This document shows, in pieces, positions 1-8,818 of a stretch of 64,000 nucleotides of DNA (position 1 is the stretch's first letter; every line of letters begins with the position of its first letter). Source of the stretch: an uncultured Anaerolineae bacterium (lineage in GTDB: Bacteria; Chloroflexota; Anaerolineae; Anaerolineales; Villigracilaceae). The notes below the pieces were generated by a model that was not told the DNA's origin, searched no databases, and saw nothing but the letters and a program-made list of their open reading frames with translations. The translations under genes were made by a program, and so were the position numbers. The stretch spans positions 25,491 through 89,490 of the forward strand of contig CAIQVH010000032.1 in the NCBI GenBank assembly GCA_903875215.1, in the 5' to 3' direction.

Positions 1-2
1 AT

Positions 3-797
3 GCCCAGCAGCGCCTGTTTGTTATGCGCGGCCAACTGGAAAAACTTCAGAGTGACCAGGCGCATCTGCAACGCTATCGCACTTCACTTGAGAAGGTGAT
101 CACCCTGCTCGACCAGCCCGGCGAAACCGGGAAAGGGACTCCTCGGAGTGCGCAGGCCAGCATCGAGAGCATTATCAAAGCCCAGGAAGCCGAACGTCAG
201 CGCCTGTCACGACAAATGCACGATGGCCCGGCCCAAGCCTTATCCAACTTCATCCTTCAGACCGAGATCGCGATGCGATTAATGGATGTGGATGTGGCCC
301 AGGCCCGCGAGGAATTAAATAACCTCAAGGCCTCTGCCATGGGAACCTTTCAAAAAGTGCGAAATTTTATCTTTGAACTGCGCCCAATGATGCTTGATGA
401 CCTGGGCCTGGTGCCCACCATCCAGCGCTATGCAGATACCTTCAAAGAGCAGACCAGCCTCGAAATCGCGGTGACGATCTCAGGCCAGGAGCGGCGGCTG
501 GAATCCTACATCGAAGTGATGATTTTCCGCGCTCTGCAGGAACTGCTCGGGAATGCCTCCCGCCACAGTCAGGCCAGCCTGATTAAAGTCATGGTCGAGA
601 TGACCGATGTTTCGGTCAAAATGACGGTGAGTGATAACGGCAAGGGCTTTAATCCTGAAATCCTGGCGCAGGGCCATAGCCTGGGCCTGAATCTGATCCG
701 GGATCGGGTTGAAATGTTGGGCGGAAGTTTTGAATTGCATGCCTCCATCGGCAATGGCACGCGGGTGACCTTCACACTGCCAGCCAAACAAATTTGA
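3..797 (+). CDS. Sensor histidine kinase, DegS/NarX type (HisKA_3), 5'-truncated by window edge
   Basis: The reading frame is open from base 3, so the true start lies outside the window; the first internal ATG is at 24. Counting from that ATG, a coiled-coil stretch (1-60) leads into the HisKA_3 dimerisation and phosphoacceptor helix with the motif RQMHDGPAQAL (His66), followed by a C-terminal HATPase domain with an N-box (ELLGNASRH) and the G-box DNGKGF. Kinases of this family phosphorylate response regulators, usually of the NarL class. No NarL regulator is visible nearby. The next genes are the Tad pilus operon, whose CpaE homologue carries a receiver domain, so CpaE is a possible partner (inference). 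A terminator hairpin follows the stop codon. Confidence 0.9.
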   Translation, partial: AQQRLFVMRGQLEKLQSDQAHLQRYRTSLEKVITLLDQPGETGKGTPRSAQASIESIIKAQEAERQRLSRQMHDGPAQALSNFILQTEIAMRLMDVDVAQAREELNNLKASAMGTFQKVRNFIFELRPMMLDDLGLVPTIQRYADTFKEQTSLEIAVTISGQERRLESYIEVMIFRALQELLGNASRHSQASLIKVMVEMTDVSVKMTVSDNGKGFNPEILAQGHSLGLNLIRDRVEMLGGSFELHASIGNGTRVTFTLPAKQI

Positions 798-827
798 TTT
801 ACCGCATCCCTTTCTGGCTACCCTGGC

Positions 828-858
828 AGGACTCTATCGAGGATAGAGTCCTACTTTT
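828..858 (+). terminator. Intrinsic terminator after the DegS-type kinase
   Basis: A perfect 11-bp stem (828-838 with 842-852) with a 3-base loop is followed by a short T-rich tail (ACTTTTA). It lies 30 bases after the kinase stop and separates that gene from the pilus operon. Confidence 0.7.
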
Positions 859-883
859 ATACCATTCGTTTCAACGGAAGCAA

Positions 884-913
884 TTCTTGCTTTGTTGTTT
901 TTTACTGTATAAT
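884..913 (+). promoter_or_regulatory. Candidate promoter of the Tad operon
   Basis: A consensus -10 hexamer TATAAT lies at 908-913, with a weak -35 candidate TTCTTG at 884-889 (18-base spacer). This would give a transcript start near 920 and a leader of about 30 bases before the cpaB start at 952. Confidence 0.5.
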
Positions 914-951
914 CATGTAGAACAAATAAGCAAGAAATGAAGGAGAATATA

Positions 952-2037
952 ATGAAACGTGGCAGCCGAATTTTGATATTTCTGGTGCTGATCATCGTCA
1001 TCCTGATCGCGGTCGCTTTCTTGGTGATAGGCCGCGGAGCTCTAAGTACAACGCCCAAAGTTGAGTTCACGCCGACCCCACCGCTGGTGGGAATTGTCTC
1101 GGTCGGTCAGCCAATCCAGCGCGATGCACCGATCAAGATCGAAGCCCTGAGCACCATGGTGATCCCACAGAACTATCAAACCGAGAAAATGATCACCAAT
1201 GCTGAAGACGTTGTCGGGAAATACGCCACCTATCCGCTTGAGCAAGGGCTACCCATTACGACGGATATGATCTCAGACCGGCCCGGCATCAACCAGCTCG
1301 GCTCTGAAGCTGCCCGCGTTATCAATCCTGGCCTGGTGGCAATCACACTTCCGTTAAATCTGCAAAGCGGCGTGGCTTACGCGCTGCGTGACGGGGACCG
1401 GATCAACGTTATTGCCACGACCATGTTTGTGGATGTCGATTCCAATTTCCAATCCATCCTGCCGAATAACTTTGGCCAGGTGGTGGCGGCTGGGTTGCAG
1501 CCCGATGCCTCCACGTTGGTGACACTTGGGATGAATAACGGCGCTGGAGAACGGTCGGTTGGCCGCGCTGAGCTGGACCCGGTTTTGAACCAGGCTGTGT
1601 ACTTCATCCCTGCCGAATCGCAGCGCCCACGCCTGGTTTCGCAGATGATTTTGCAAGATGTACAGGTTCTCCACGTTGGGAAATTTTCTCTGGCAAGCAC
1701 TGTCGACACGGCAGCGGTGGCAACGCCGGTTGACCAAACGCCCATTCCGGCAACCGTGGTTCCCACTGAAAAGCCCGAAGTGATCACCGTCATTGTCTCT
1801 CCGCAGGATGCTGTGGCATTGACTTATCTGCTCTATGGCGGTGCAAAATTCACCTTCACCCTGCGCGCGCCCGATGACAGCACCCGCATTGAAACGGAAG
1901 CAGCCACGCTCCAATATATTTTAAGCCAGTATGCGATCCCGGTTCCGGCGAAACTCCCATACTCGTTCCAACCGCGCATTGATAATTTACAGGATCTCTC
2001 CTCCGTCGGAGCGGGCACCCCAACTCCGATCCCATAA
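952..2037 (+). CDS. cpaB: Flp pilus assembly protein CpaB/RcpC
   Basis: 361 residues. The ATG at 952 is preferred over an in-frame ATG at 937 because an AAGGAG ribosome site sits at 940-945, six bases upstream, and the protein then starts with a basic cap and one hydrophobic segment (about 5-28), the usual CpaB anchor. A SAF-like region follows (about 45-100), then the RcpC/CpaB domain, a Thr/Pro-rich linker and a Pro-rich tail. CpaB proteins take part in Tad/Flp pilus assembly, generally with the secretin in diderms; no secretin gene is visible here. First gene of the cluster cpaB-cpaE-cpaF-tadB-tadC. Confidence 0.88.
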   Translation: MKRGSRILIFLVLIIVILIAVAFLVIGRGALSTTPKVEFTPTPPLVGIVSVGQPIQRDAPIKIEALSTMVIPQNYQTEKMITNAEDVVGKYATYPLEQGLPITTDMISDRPGINQLGSEAARVINPGLVAITLPLNLQSGVAYALRDGDRINVIATTMFVDVDSNFQSILPNNFGQVVAAGLQPDASTLVTLGMNNGAGERSVGRAELDPVLNQAVYFIPAESQRPRLVSQMILQDVQVLHVGKFSLASTVDTAAVATPVDQTPIPATVVPTEKPEVITVIVSPQDAVALTYLLYGGAKFTFTLRAPDDSTRIETEAATLQYILSQYAIPVPAKLPYSFQPRIDNLQDLSSVGAGTPTPIP

Positions 2038-2079
2038 GACCCAGCGCATCGTAGAAAGAATTATTGGAGACCTAGTTGC

Positions 2080-3285
2080 ATGGCGGAAAAAACTCGAGTC
2101 CTGGTTGTCGACGATATCGCCGAAACACGCGAGAATGTTCGCAAATTGCTGCAGTTCGAATCTGACATCGAAGTGGTCGGCACCGCGCGCTCTGGCAAGG
2201 AAGCAATCCAATTAGCTGATGAATTAAAGCCGGATGTGGTTTTGATGGACATCAACATGCCGGATATGGATGGGATTACCGCCACTGGAACGATCCGTCA
2301 GCGCAATCCCATTGCCCAGATTATTATGCTTTCTGTACAGGGCGACCCCAATTACATGCGGCGCGCCATGTTGGCTGGCGCACGGGATTTTCTCACCAAG
2401 CCACCCATGGCCGACGAATTGATTTCGGCTGTTCGGCGGGCGGGCGAAATGGCGCATGTTGAACGCGCCAAAACCGCCCAGGTAGCTGCCTCGGTTGCGG
2501 CAGCTACTGCCCAGCCAGCCATGGGCGCCGGCTTTGTCAATGGCCGGGTAATCATGGTTTACAGCCCCAAGGGCGGGACGGGGGTGACAACCCTGGCTGT
2601 CAATCTGGCGATTACACTCCATAACGAAGAGACTCGAACCGTTCTCGTTGACGGCAATCTCCAATTTGGAGATGTGGCCATTTTCCTCAATGAGCAGGGA
2701 AAAAATACCATCCTGGATTTGGCCCCGCGCGCCGATGAACTGGACGCCGATGTCGTAGATGGTGTTCTGCTCAAACATCCCAGCTCGGGGATCAGGGTTT
2801 TGGCTGCGCCTTCCAAGCCTGAACACGCCGATCATGTCTCCAGCGATCAGTTTGGTAAATTATTGGATTATTTGCGCAAAGTATATGCGTATGTGATTGT
2901 AGACACCTCGCATGCCTTGAATGAAATCACGTTGACTGCATTGGATGCGAGCGACATCCTCGTACTGGTTGGGACACAGGATATCCCGGCCATCAAGAAT
3001 ATCCGATTATTTCTGGATTTGTTGAATACGATTGGCGTGCAACGTGACCGTCTGTGTTTGGTGATGAATAAATACGATAAGCGGATTTCAATCACCCCGG
3101 AGAAAATAGGCGAAAACTTGAAACAGCCGGTGGCGGGAGTAATTCCCCTCGAAGAGGCAGTGGTGATCCCCTCAGTCAACCGGGGCATTCCGTTCATGGT
3201 TGACAATAAGACCAAAACTGTTGCGCGCGCTGTCTTTGCGCTGGCTGAATCGATCCGTGCGCAACTCTCTAGAACAGGTGAATAG
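2080..3285 (+). CDS. cpaE: CpaE/TadZ-like protein: receiver domain fused to MinD-type ATPase
   Basis: 401 residues. Residues 5-122 form a response-regulator receiver with all key residues present: acidic pair DD11-12, phosphoacceptor Asp57 (LMDINMPDMDG), Ser84 and Lys107. An Ala-rich linker (about 125-152) joins it to a ParA/MinD-fold domain with a deviant Walker A, PKGGTGVTT (164-171): the MinD signature lysine is kept (Lys164) but the P-loop lysine is Val169, as is common in CpaE/TadZ. Family members place the pilus machine at the right cell site. Many TadZ proteins have a degenerate receiver; here it looks competent for phosphorylation. Ribosome site GGAG at about 2066. Confidence 0.88.
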   Translation: MAEKTRVLVVDDIAETRENVRKLLQFESDIEVVGTARSGKEAIQLADELKPDVVLMDINMPDMDGITATGTIRQRNPIAQIIMLSVQGDPNYMRRAMLAGARDFLTKPPMADELISAVRRAGEMAHVERAKTAQVAASVAAATAQPAMGAGFVNGRVIMVYSPKGGTGVTTLAVNLAITLHNEETRTVLVDGNLQFGDVAIFLNEQGKNTILDLAPRADELDADVVDGVLLKHPSSGIRVLAAPSKPEHADHVSSDQFGKLLDYLRKVYAYVIVDTSHALNEITLTALDASDILVLVGTQDIPAIKNIRLFLDLLNTIGVQRDRLCLVMNKYDKRISITPEKIGENLKQPVAGVIPLEEAVVIPSVNRGIPFMVDNKTKTVARAVFALAESIRAQLSRTGE

Positions 3286-3311
3286 CTTTATGGTTATGCA
3301 GGAGGTAAGCG

Positions 3312-4757
3312 ATGTCTTTACTCAAGCGCATTGAACAAGGTCAGGGTCGTAGCAACGACCCGGGCCAGCCTCAACCGCAGCGGCCGGCCCAGATTCCTGC
3401 CCAACCTTCCGGCAATGGCGAGCAGGGCGGCGGTCTATCTGCCTTACAGGCCCGCCGCGTGAGCGCTCCTACGACCGCTCCCCAGGCGGGAACTTATTTT
3501 GATTTGAAAACCCGCGTTCAAAACAAACTTCTGACTGAACTCGACCCTTCGATGGATATTTCCAAGACGGAAGATGTTCGCCGGACAATCATGGAGTTGT
3601 TTGAACAGATTTTGAGTGAAGAAAACATTGTTTTATCCCGGCCCGAACGCCAACGCCTGTTTGAACAAATCACCGCTGAAATCCTGGGTTTTGGCCCCCT
3701 ACAACCTTTACTCGACGACGAATCGATCACTGAAATCATGGTCAACGGCCCGAAGAATATCTACGTTGAACGCAAGGGCAAAATCGTACGCGTGCCGGTG
3801 ACTTTTGAAGGCAATGACCATGTCATGAGAGTCATTGACCGGATTGTGGCACCGCTTGGCCGGCGTATCGACGAGTCCAGCCCGTACGTGGATGCCCGCT
3901 TGCCGGATGGATCACGTGTAAACGCTGTCATCCCACCGATTTCTCTCGTTGGCCCGACGCTGACTATTCGTAAGTTTGCCAAGACGCCTATCACCATCGA
4001 CCAGATGGTTGGCTACGGCTCGATCACCCCTGAAGCCGTGGAATTCCTGAAAGCATGCGTCATAGCCCGGTTGAATATCGTGATTTCGGGCGGCACAGGC
4101 TCGGGGAAAACGACCCTGCTGAACGTTCTCTCCGGGTTTATTCCGGCCGATGAACGCATTTTGACCATTGAAAACGCTGCGGAATTACAACTGCGACAGG
4201 AACATGTGGTCACCCTCGAATCACGGCCTGCCAACATTGAAGGCCGGGGCGAAATCACGATCCGCCAGTTGGTGGTGAACGCCCTGCGTATGCGTCCCGA
4301 CCGGATTGTGGTTGGAGAAATTCGCGATGAAGCGGCGCTGGACATGCTGCAGGCGATGAACACTGGCCACGATGGCTCGATGACCACCGCGCACTCGAAC
4401 AGCCCGCGGGATACACTGGCTCGTCTCGAAACGATGACCTTGATGGCCGGGATGGATTTACCGGTTCGGGCGATCCGAGAGCAAATTACCGCCGCTGTGG
4501 ACATTGTGTGTCACCAGGAACGTTTGCGGGATGGCACCCGCAAAGTTGTCGCCATTACTGAAGTAAGCGGTATGGAAGGGGATGTGATCACCACCACCGA
4601 TATCTTTGTTTTTGAGCAGACAGGCATCGAAAACGGCAAAATCGTTGGACGATTGCGCCCGACCGGGCTGCGCCCCAAATTTATGGATAAAATCGAAGCC
4701 GCTGGTATCCATCTCCCCCCAACCATCTTCGGGGTGGGGAGTGGTCGCCGCTATTAG
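3312..4757 (+). CDS. cpaF: Tad pilus assembly ATPase CpaF/TadA
   Basis: 481 residues, type II/IV secretion ATPase. A Pro/Gln-rich N-terminal tail (1-60) precedes the N-terminal domain. The motor domain holds Walker A GGTGSGKT (260-267), an Asp box, Walker B near RIVVGEIRD, and the His-box MTTAHSNSP. It hydrolyses ATP at the cytoplasmic face to drive pilin assembly through TadB/TadC. An AGGAGG ribosome site lies just upstream. Part of the operon, 26 bases after cpaE. Confidence 0.95.
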   Translation: MSLLKRIEQGQGRSNDPGQPQPQRPAQIPAQPSGNGEQGGGLSALQARRVSAPTTAPQAGTYFDLKTRVQNKLLTELDPSMDISKTEDVRRTIMELFEQILSEENIVLSRPERQRLFEQITAEILGFGPLQPLLDDESITEIMVNGPKNIYVERKGKIVRVPVTFEGNDHVMRVIDRIVAPLGRRIDESSPYVDARLPDGSRVNAVIPPISLVGPTLTIRKFAKTPITIDQMVGYGSITPEAVEFLKACVIARLNIVISGGTGSGKTTLLNVLSGFIPADERILTIENAAELQLRQEHVVTLESRPANIEGRGEITIRQLVVNALRMRPDRIVVGEIRDEAALDMLQAMNTGHDGSMTTAHSNSPRDTLARLETMTLMAGMDLPVRAIREQITAAVDIVCHQERLRDGTRKVVAITEVSGMEGDVITTTDIFVFEQTGIENGKIVGRLRPTGLRPKFMDKIEAAGIHLPPTIFGVGSGRRY

Positions 4758-4784
4758 GCGCTGGCTTCATCTGGCAAGGAGTCT

Positions 4785-5756
4785 ATGTCATCACTCGCTA
4801 TCTTGTTAATCGGCATCATTATCATTCTCATCCTGATCGCGGTTGGGGTCTACATTTCATCCAATAGCGAACGAAATCTGGTCGAAGACCGTCTCGGCCG
4901 GTATCTGGAGGCTGAGAAGAAGGCCGACAAAGATAAGGGCGAGTCATCTGCTGCCCTGACAGACTGGGTTAACAAACGGGTTGAAAAATCCTCGCTGGGT
5001 GATCGCATTACGAACAATCTAAGCCGGGCCGATTTGAAGTTTAAGGCTGGCGAGTTTATCTTCTTCATCATCATTTTGGCGACTGTGTTGGGGGGCATGG
5101 CATTTCTCTTTGGCGGAACCTCCCTGCCGGCCAAGTTCCTTTCTCTTTTTCTGGGAGTTTCAGCCGGGGTGGCGGGACCGATCATCTACTTGCGCTCCCA
5201 GCAGGGTAAACGTCTCCGAAAATTTAGCGAGCAGCTACCAGATATGCTGAATCTGATGGTGAATGGTCTGCGTGCCGGTTATTCGACTATGCAGGCCATG
5301 GAAGCGGTCAGCAAAGAACTCCCGGCGCCGATCTGTGATGAATTCCGGCGTGTTGTGCAGGAAATGCAGTTGGGTTTGCCCATGGATAAATCGCTGGATA
5401 ACCTGATCCGGCGCATTCCCAGCGAAGATCTGGATTTCGTAGTAACGGCCATCAACGTTCAGCGCGAAGTCGGCGGCCCGCTGGCAGAAATCCTGGATAC
5501 GATTGCTTTTACCATTCGGGAACGCATCCGTATCAAGGGCGAAATCCGCGTAATGACTTCGCAGGTGGTCATGTCCGGGCGCATTCTTTCCGCGGTTCCG
5601 TTCGTCGTCTTTGTGCTGTTGTGGTTCATTAACCAGGAATACATGAGCGAATTCTTTAACAACATCGTCTGCGGCGGGACGGCCCTGGTCGTTGGGATGA
5701 TTATGATTGCCGTGGGGTATTTCGTGATGATGAAAATCGCGGATATCGAGGTGTAA
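4785..5756 (+). CDS. tadB: Tad platform protein TadB (T2SSF domain)
   Basis: 323 residues. One N-terminal membrane segment (3-25), a charged cytoplasmic stretch, two membrane segments (about 90-135), a T2SSF cytoplasmic domain with the typical LPDMLNLMVNGLRAGYS start, and two C-terminal membrane segments (about 260-315). This is the inner-membrane platform that works with CpaF and TadC. AAGGAGT ribosome site upstream; two bases separate it from tadC, indicating translational coupling. Confidence 0.92.
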   Translation: MSSLAILLIGIIIILILIAVGVYISSNSERNLVEDRLGRYLEAEKKADKDKGESSAALTDWVNKRVEKSSLGDRITNNLSRADLKFKAGEFIFFIIILATVLGGMAFLFGGTSLPAKFLSLFLGVSAGVAGPIIYLRSQQGKRLRKFSEQLPDMLNLMVNGLRAGYSTMQAMEAVSKELPAPICDEFRRVVQEMQLGLPMDKSLDNLIRRIPSEDLDFVVTAINVQREVGGPLAEILDTIAFTIRERIRIKGEIRVMTSQVVMSGRILSAVPFVVFVLLWFINQEYMSEFFNNIVCGGTALVVGMIMIAVGYFVMMKIADIEV

Positions 5757-5758
5757 AA

Positions 5759-6712
5759 ATGGATTGGTCGCTGATTGTCATTTTAGTGGTGGTTGGAATT
5801 GTGCTCCTGGCGGGAGCGTTGATTTATGTCGGACAGCGCATGCCTCAACCGGATGATGATCCGCTGAATCAGCGTCTGGCGGATTTTTCGCAGCGCGGCG
5901 AGACCGTTTCGCTCGAAGAAATCGAAATGTCTCAGCCTTTTGTGGAGCGGGTCATTTATCCACTTATGCGGCAGTTTGGTGAAATGGCGGCAAAAAATAC
6001 GCCGCAGAATGCGCTGCAGGATACCACGCGCAAACTGGAGCTGGCCGGGAAAGCCGGTTTTATTGATGCCCCGATGTTTTTGGCTTCGCGGTTTGTCGGC
6101 GGAGGGGTGTTTGCCGTCCTGGTATTTTCGGTAGCGAAATTTTCGATCTTTGCCCAAACTTTTTCGCGTTCTTTCCTTTACGGCATTATTGCCGCTGCGC
6201 TGGGTTTTTTCCTACCGCAGATCTGGCTGAGCGAACAGATCAAGAAGCGCCAGTTGGAAATCCGTAAGGCGATGCCGGATGCGCTTGACCTGCTGACTAT
6301 TTGTGTGGAAGCAGGCCTGGGGTTTGATGCCGCCATGTCAAATGTGGCTGAAAAATGGGATAACGAACTCTCGATGGCTTTCGGGCGCGCCATTCGCGAA
6401 ATCCAACTTGGAAAGGTGCGTCGCGAAGCTCTGAAAACCATGGCAGATCGGATCGACCTGGCTGAAATGACCAGTTTTGTAGCGGCCATTATCCAAAGCG
6501 AACAGCTCGGCGTGAGTATGGCCAAGGTGCTACGGATTCAGGCCGAGCAGATGCGCATGCGCCGTCGTCAATATGCCGAGGAATTGGCGCATCAGGCTCC
6601 TGTCAAAATGCTGATTCCGATGATTGTCTTCATTTTTCCGTCCATTTTCATTGTACTGATGACCCCTGCCGTTTTGCGGATCATGGCATCCAATGTCTTT
6701 GGTGGCAAATAA
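5759..6712 (+). CDS. tadC: Tad platform protein TadC (T2SSF domain)
   Basis: 317 residues, same architecture as TadB: an N-terminal membrane segment (3-25), a membrane pair (about 100-160), the T2SSF domain (IRKAMPDALDLLTICVEAGLGFDAA region split across 175-200), and C-terminal membrane segments (about 280-310). It pairs with TadB as the second platform subunit. Neither pilin, prepilin peptidase, secretin nor minor pseudopilin genes follow, so the locus is incomplete here. Confidence 0.92.
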   Translation: MDWSLIVILVVVGIVLLAGALIYVGQRMPQPDDDPLNQRLADFSQRGETVSLEEIEMSQPFVERVIYPLMRQFGEMAAKNTPQNALQDTTRKLELAGKAGFIDAPMFLASRFVGGGVFAVLVFSVAKFSIFAQTFSRSFLYGIIAAALGFFLPQIWLSEQIKKRQLEIRKAMPDALDLLTICVEAGLGFDAAMSNVAEKWDNELSMAFGRAIREIQLGKVRREALKTMADRIDLAEMTSFVAAIIQSEQLGVSMAKVLRIQAEQMRMRRRQYAEELAHQAPVKMLIPMIVFIFPSIFIVLMTPAVLRIMASNVFGGK

Positions 6713-6714
6713 AC

Positions 6715-7482
6715 TTGACCATTAAACCAGGCCTGTCTTACTACGTCTCCCATTTGCTATGGAGCGGGCTGGATGTATTGTTCCCGCCCCACTGTGGAGG
6801 TTGCGGCAAGCTGGGGGAACGCTGGTGCACAACCTGCCGCCAATCTTTAACGCCGCTGGCAGAACCGATTTGCGAAAGCTGTGGTGAGCCGCAACCTAAG
6901 CCAGGAATCTGCAAGCAATGTACCGAATCACGACCTGCGTATTATGCCCTCAGGTCGTGTGCTGTTTTCATGGAACCCCTGCGTCCGGCATTGCATCGGC
7001 TTAAATATCGCAGCGATATCGCCCTCGGCGAGGCGCTGGCCTGGAGTTTGGCTGGCTTTTTGGATGGGTTGGGATGGCAGGCAGAGTTGGTGATCCCAAT
7101 CCCTCTCAGCCGCCAACGTCTTCAGGAAAGGGGCTATAATCAAGTTGGGCTGATTGCCAAACCGCTGGCACAGATGATGCGTTGGCAGTATTCAGAAGAA
7201 GCTTTGAAGCGTGCGCGGCATACCCGATCGCAGGTGGGCCTGACTGCCGCACAGCGCCGCACAAACACCCTGGGAGCATTCCAGGCGCAGGCACCCAGAG
7301 TGCAAGGAAAAACAATTTTATTGATCGATGATGTCGCCACGACCGGCGCCACCCTGAGCGCCGCTTCCGCCTCGCTGGTATCAGCAGGCGCCCGGCGCGT
7401 TTACGCGCTGACCATGGCCAAAGCCCTGCCAAAATATGGGTTCGACCGCGTGGAGCAACCATCTTTTCACCCGCCGCGTTGA
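6715..7482 (+). CDS. comF: ComF family phosphoribosyltransferase-like protein
   Basis: 255 residues, TTG start two bases after the tadC stop. N-terminal zinc-ribbon with four CxxC-like pairs (residues about 25-75: CGGC, CTTC, CESC, CKQC), then a PRTase domain with the PRPP-binding loop ILLIDDVATTGAT and the LxQRGYNQ-like motif RLQERGYNQ. ComF proteins act in DNA uptake during natural transformation in several bacteria. Its linkage to a type IV-like pilus operon fits such a role but the Tad system is not a proven uptake machine in this lineage. Confidence 0.9.
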   Translation: MTIKPGLSYYVSHLLWSGLDVLFPPHCGGCGKLGERWCTTCRQSLTPLAEPICESCGEPQPKPGICKQCTESRPAYYALRSCAVFMEPLRPALHRLKYRSDIALGEALAWSLAGFLDGLGWQAELVIPIPLSRQRLQERGYNQVGLIAKPLAQMMRWQYSEEALKRARHTRSQVGLTAAQRRTNTLGAFQAQAPRVQGKTILLIDDVATTGATLSAASASLVSAGARRVYALTMAKALPKYGFDRVEQPSFHPPR

Positions 7483-7523
7483 CGGGCAACAATTTCTTTA
7501 CTCACCCTTTTTAAGGAGGCACT

Positions 7524-8093
7524 ATGGCGCACAATCTAGAGATATCAGGACGTGAGTTGGAAGTGACCGATCGCATCAGCGAGTACGTCACCAAGAAGGT
7601 GGCAAAACTAGACCGCTACCTGAATACCATTGATGAAATATTCGTTGACCTGGCCCATGATAAGGCGGCCCGCAGCGCAATCGACCGTTATGTGGCCCAA
7701 TTGACCGTGCGCGGCAAAGGCTTCATCCTGCGCTCGGAGGAACGCGCTGATGACATTCGCACGGCCCTGGATGCTGCCCTGGAGAAACTAACCCGCCAGG
7801 TGGCGCGCTACAAGGGCAAACACCAGCGCGGGCGTGGAGATGGAAAACCCACCGCGGCAATTTCTCCAGAAACCGAACCCCTGCCAGAGCTGGAAGCTGA
7901 AGAACCCGCCACCATTATCCGCCGCAAAAAATTTGATCTGATCCCAATGGCCGAAGAAGAAGCCATCGAACAAATGAAACTGCTTGGCCACGACAACTTC
8001 TTTATCTTCTTCAATGCCAAAGCCAGCATGATTAACGTCCTTTACCGCCGCCGTGATGGCACCTATGGTTTGATCGAGCCGCATATCCGGTAA
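7524..8093 (+). CDS. hpf: Ribosome hibernation promoting factor, long form
   Basis: 189 residues. N-terminal S30AE/RaiA domain (about 1-100, LEISGRELEVTDRI opening), a linker, then the C-terminal S30AE_C dimerisation domain (about 130-189, ending in a YRRRDGTYGLIEP motif). Long HPFs dimerise 70S ribosomes into inactive 100S particles. Strong AAGGAGG ribosome site 10 bases upstream. A terminator hairpin follows at 8123. Confidence 0.95.
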   Translation: MAHNLEISGRELEVTDRISEYVTKKVAKLDRYLNTIDEIFVDLAHDKAARSAIDRYVAQLTVRGKGFILRSEERADDIRTALDAALEKLTRQVARYKGKHQRGRGDGKPTAAISPETEPLPELEAEEPATIIRRKKFDLIPMAEEEAIEQMKLLGHDNFFIFFNAKASMINVLYRRRDGTYGLIEPHIR

Positions 8094-8122
8094 ACGCACA
8101 CTTCTCCAGAATTGAGTACAAT

Positions 8123-8155
8123 AGACTGGCCTCGTGAAGAGGCCAGTCTGTTTTT
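8123..8155 (+). terminator. Terminator after hpf, overlapping the folE leader
   Basis: Perfect 11-bp stem (8123-8133 with 8139-8149), loop GTGAA, then G and five T. It ends only 11 bases before the folE start, and the folE ribosome site GGAG (8156-8159) abuts the T run. A TACAAT (8117-8122) just upstream could be a -10 element. Confidence 0.8.
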
Positions 8156-8165
8156 GGAGAACCTT

Positions 8166-8798
8166 ATGGAAAACCTTGACTTCGATGATGCCATTCTTGA
8201 ACCTGGCTGGCAGGACAAGATAGATTATGGCAATCTCGAAACAGCCGTAGCGCAGATCCTAAAATCCATTGGCGAAGACCCCGCCCGCGAAGGCCTGCAA
8301 AAAACCCCGGCCCGCGTCAGCCGTATGTATGCCGAACTGCTCGCGGGATACCGTGTCGATCCTGAAGCCCTGGTAAACGGCGCCATCTTTAACGTCAAAT
8401 ATGATGAAATGGTGATCGTACGTGACATTGAATTTTACAGCCTGTGTGAACACCACATGCTGCCCTTCATTGGCCGCGCCCATGTCGCCTATATTCCCGA
8501 TGGAAAAATCCTGGGCCTCTCAAAAATCCCCCGCATTGTAGATATGTTCGCCCGCCGCCTGCAGATTCAGGAACGCATGACCCGCCAGATTGCCGATAGC
8601 CTGCGCGACTTGCTTGCTCCACAAGGAGTCGCGGTCGTGGTCGAGGCCATGCACCTGTGCTCGATGATGCGTGGCGTCAAAAAGCATGATGCGCGCATGA
8701 CCACCTCGGCCATGCATGGCGCCTTCCGCGCCAACCTCGCCACTCGCGAAGAATTCCTTCAAAATATCGCTCGCGGCACCTCCGAACTGCGCATTTAA
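8166..8798 (+). CDS. folE: GTP cyclohydrolase I
   Basis: 210 residues. Converts GTP to 7,8-dihydroneopterin triphosphate, the first step of folate and pterin synthesis. The ATG at 8166 is chosen because it has a GGAG site seven bases upstream; an upstream in-frame start at 8112 would translate through the terminator hairpin. Zinc and active-site motifs are present: [11 protein letters not shown], and [11 protein letters not shown] with the second Cys ligand; the SKIPRIV motif is also seen. It converges on folB, the enzyme two steps later. Confidence 0.96.
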   Translation: MENLDFDDAILEPGWQDKIDYGNLETAVAQILKSIGEDPAREGLQKTPARVSRMYAELLAGYRVDPEALVNGAIFNVKYDEMVIVRDIEFYSLCEHHMLPFIGRAHVAYIPDGKILGLSKIPRIVDMFARRLQIQERMTRQIADSLRDLLAPQGVAVVVEAMHLCSMMRGVKKHDARMTTSAMHGAFRANLATREEFLQNIARGTSELRI

Positions 8799-8818
8799 AA
8801 AAAAGGCCAGCATGCAGA

